From NCBI GenBank assembly GCA_003662985.1, contig QMZD01000116.1, forward strand, positions 1 to 6,206: 6,206 bases of DNA. The letters run 5' to 3'. A model generated the notes under the pieces. It worked only from the letters and a program-made list of their open reading frames with translations. It did not search any database and had not been told where the DNA came from. Made by a program: the position numbers and the translations under genes. Below, piece after piece: positions 4,971 through 6,206 of the stretch; positions within the stretch are counted from its first letter, which is position 1; every line of letters starts with the position of its first letter. Source of the DNA: Archaeoglobales archaeon (GTDB lineage: Archaea; Halobacteriota; Archaeoglobi; Archaeoglobales; Archaeoglobaceae).

Positions 4971-5432
4971 CTACCAGATCAGCAATTTGACTTCTCCACT
5001 CACCACCTTTTCATCACCGACATAGCAACCGATCTCTAGAGTAAACCTATTCTTGTTTTTACCAACGACTTCACCTTTCACCTCCACAACATCTCCAATG
5101 CTAACAGGTTTGAGATAGCTGAAATCAGTTTTCAACAGGACGATTATACCAGGCATCTGAGCAACAGCAGCAGACACCAAGCTTGTAGTTAGCATCCCAT
5201 GTGCAACCCTTTTTCCAAACTTCGTTTGTGATGCGAATTCATCATCGAAATGGATCGGATTCCAGTCACCAGAGACCAGTCCGAAAGCATAAACGTCTGC
5301 TTCAGTTATCTTCTTAGAATAGCTTATCTTGTAGCCTATATCGACCTTTCCCGCCTGTTTTTTAAACTCTTCAATTTCTCCCCCACTCGCAATGTAGTTC
5401 TCTCTCAGTCCTTCAAATTTTTCGAGTTTCAT
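4971..5432 (-). CDS. MaoC-like (R)-specific enoyl-CoA hydratase (PhaJ type)
   Basis: The 153-residue hot-dog fold protein should hydrate trans-2-enoyl-CoA to (R)-3-hydroxyacyl-CoA in the cytoplasm, diverting beta-oxidation intermediates to PHA synthesis. The hydratase-2 motif is intact: SGDWNPIHFD (54-63) with catalytic Asp56 and His61 five residues apart, then FGKRVAHGM (72-80). Ser87 aligns with the conserved Ser62 of Aeromonas PhaJ when Asp56 is set on its Asp31. The C-terminal strands (KPVSIGDVVEV, 108-118) complete the fold. About 25 extra N-terminal residues precede the domain compared with bacterial PhaJ. No ribosome site precedes ATG 5432, and a TATA box about 25 nt upstream suggests a leaderless message. 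Neighbours are phasin-like genes. A dehydratase for another acyl-CoA route is the alternative role. Confidence 0.9.
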   Translation of the reverse strand: MKLEKFEGLRENYIASGGEIEEFKKQAGKVDIGYKISYSKKITEADVYAFGLVSGDWNPIHFDDEFASQTKFGKRVAHGMLTTSLVSAAVAQMPGIIVLLKTDFSYLKPVSIGDVVEVKGEVVGKNKNRFTLEIGCYVGDEKVVSGEVKLLIW

Positions 5433-5450
5433 GTTTGAGTTTTTGTTTAG

Positions 5451-5464
5451 GATAATTTAAATCT
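5451..5464 (-). promoter_or_regulatory. TATA box of the hydratase gene
   Basis: AGATTTAAATTATC on the minus strand contains the core TTTAAATT, centred about 25 nt before ATG 5432. This predicts a leaderless transcript and a promoter separate from that of the gene upstream. The 92-bp spacer has no other clear signal. Confidence 0.55.
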
Positions 5465-5524
5465 TTGTTAGCCTAGCAAAGAGGAGCTACCATCCCGTAA
5501 TTTTAATCACAGGAACTATCTATC

Positions 5525-5890
5525 CTATTGTGTACTTTTTGAGCAATATCCTCTGAACTTGCAGATTGAATTCTTGTTAAAACTGCAACCAGTATCATCA
5601 CATTCCCAATTGATCTTAGATACAGGTTCATTATAATTTTTAAAACGGGCCTTCATACCAAGATCTATTTCTCCTTTTCCCCCCTCACCCACTCTTTCCT
5701 TCCCAGCAGATCCCTCAAAACTCCTCCTCAGATTTGCAATAAATTTTTCTGAATTTTCAATGAACTCGATTTGAAAGTCTAACGATGATTCTATGGGTTT
5801 CCAGAAAAAGTTGTACATCTCATTCGGCATTGACGTCTTTAAAAACCACTCAGCCAAATTTTTCTGCGTTTTTATCCACAATTTGTTCAT
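5525..5890 (-). CDS. Helical phasin/PhaE-like protein with C-terminal four-Cys motif (DUF1540-like)
   Basis: The 121-residue protein has no family I can name with certainty. Residues 1-60 form an aromatic-rich helical region (LAEWFLKTSMPNEMYNFFW, then SSLDFQIEFIENSEKFI), comparable to PHA granule-associated proteins. A Gly/Lys/Glu-rich linker (61-80) follows. The end holds four cysteines at 97, 102, 110 and 116 in the form C-x4-C-x7-C-x5-C, with TGCSFNKNSIC inside, resembling the small DUF1540 Cys motif (C-x4-C-x-[YF]-N-...-C). Zinc or another metal could be bound. It heads the group: hydratase, AbrB protein and phasin follow on the same strand. In haloarchaea an accessory subunit PhaE sits in this kind of locus, but those proteins are longer and I know of no such Cys tail in them. 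The ATG at 5890 lies about 12 nt after the predicted start of transcription. Confidence 0.7.
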   Translation of the reverse strand: MNKLWIKTQKNLAEWFLKTSMPNEMYNFFWKPIESSLDFQIEFIENSEKFIANLRRSFEGSAGKERVGEGGKGEIDLGMKARFKNYNEPVSKINWECDDTGCSFNKNSICKFRGYCSKSTQ

Positions 5891-5908
5891 TTAATCCAAC
5901 CTTCAATT

Positions 5909-5933
5909 GTTCTAAGAACGGCTGCATTTATAC
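5909..5933 (-). promoter_or_regulatory. Promoter of the Cys-tailed phasin-like gene with an 11-bp palindrome
   Basis: On the minus strand GTATAAAT (5926-5933) is the TATA box, about 39 nt before ATG 5890. Between it and the predicted start (near 5902) lies GTTCTTAGAAC (5909-5919), a perfect odd-length palindrome. That is a standard place for a repressor to block polymerase entry. No matching palindrome is present at the other promoters of the group. Confidence 0.5.
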
Positions 5934-5950
5934 CAAACTCTATCATGTTG

Positions 5951-5966
5951 GGAGTGTCAAAATAAC
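5951..5966 (+). mobile_element. Possible left end of an IS6/IS240-like insertion sequence
   Basis: GGAGTGTCAAAATAAC lies 28 bp before the transposase ATG. A 'GTGTCAAAATAA' end is plausible for this kind of IS, but the matching right end is outside the window, so neither the inverted repeat nor a target duplication can be checked. This is a tentative boundary between the host gene group and the element. Confidence 0.3.
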
Positions 5967-5993
5967 AAAAAATAAATAAAGAAAATACAAATT

Positions 5994-6206
5994 ATGCAAC
6001 CAACACTAACCCAACTAATAGAAGAAATAAAAGCTACAAAAGTCTTTCGTCGCACTATTATATTTCTTTGGCTTGTCTTTGAGGAAAACGAGTCAGTTTC
6101 TATCTCTTTTCGATAAAATAAGTCACGAATCAGTAAGATTATACTTTCATAGGCTCAAAAAAGTTATTGATCGACCAACAAAGAAAGAGAGAAGGTTGAT
6201 TGCATA
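5994..6206 (+). pseudogene. 5' part of an IS6/IS240-like DDE transposase with a frame break
   Basis: ATG 5994 opens a frame of 40 codons ([20 protein letters not shown], then a hydrophobic run) that stops at TAA 6114-6116. From 6106 another frame, shifted by one base, is open to the window edge and reads [20 protein letters not shown], then [11 protein letters not shown]. The 'S-x-E-x-[VI]-R-x-[WY]-x-HRL...KERR-x-[IV]-A' pattern is what precedes the first catalytic Asp ('VDET') in archaeal IS6/IS240-like transposases. The two pieces join naturally across a single-base shift near 6105-6112, in a TCTTTTC run. It is either a dead copy or, less likely, a programmed +1 frameshift. It is transcribed away from the PHA-like genes and is cut by the window end. 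Confidence 0.62.

Overview
The window looks archaeal. The likely source is a euryarchaeon of the Archaeoglobales type, but this is inferred from style rather than proven. The evidence is TATA-box promoters placed about 27 nt upstream of start codons with little or no leader, a class II tRNA-Leu without an encoded CCA, a few very strong GGAGGTGA ribosome sites inside gene groups, Lys/Glu-rich proteins, frequent AGA/AGG and ATA codons, and long A/T-rich spacers.

Left region (1-1150) is a mobile-element scar. A tRNA-Leu(CAG) gene is followed by the N-terminal part of an archaeal tyrosine recombinase. That part is cut off and joined to the frameshifted C-terminal end of a DDE (IS481/IS3-like) transposase. 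A short C-terminal coding scrap of unknown origin follows on the minus strand. A 10-bp copy of the tRNA 3' end (CCCCCGCATA) near 3486-3495 is a weak candidate for the other end of the former element.

Middle-left (1151-3150) is a compact minus-strand operon: an ArsR-like winged-helix regulator, an ABC ATPase and an ABC-2 type permease, joined by two 4-nt ATGA overlaps. Its promoter holds a perfect 16-bp palindrome over the TATA box and a 13-bp inverted repeat over the predicted start of transcription, which suggests autoregulation. The roughly 700 bp that follow (3151-3853) contain no convincing gene.

Middle-right (3854-4249) is a stand-alone CheY-like receiver domain in which the phosphoacceptor Asp is replaced by Glu.

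Right region (4316-5890) is a minus-strand group of four genes resembling an archaeal polyhydroxyalkanoate (PHA) granule locus. In order of transcription they are a helical phasin-like protein with a C-terminal four-cysteine motif, a MaoC/PhaJ-type (R)-enoyl-CoA hydratase, a short helical protein ending in an AbrB-type DNA-binding domain (PhaR-like), and a small phasin-like protein with a Lys/Ala/Pro-rich tail. No PHA synthase lies in the window. The hydratase would supply (R)-3-hydroxyacyl-CoA from beta-oxidation, the phasin-like proteins would coat granules, and the AbrB protein would couple granule surface to transcription. The window ends in the 5' part of an IS6/IS240-like transposase with a frame break.
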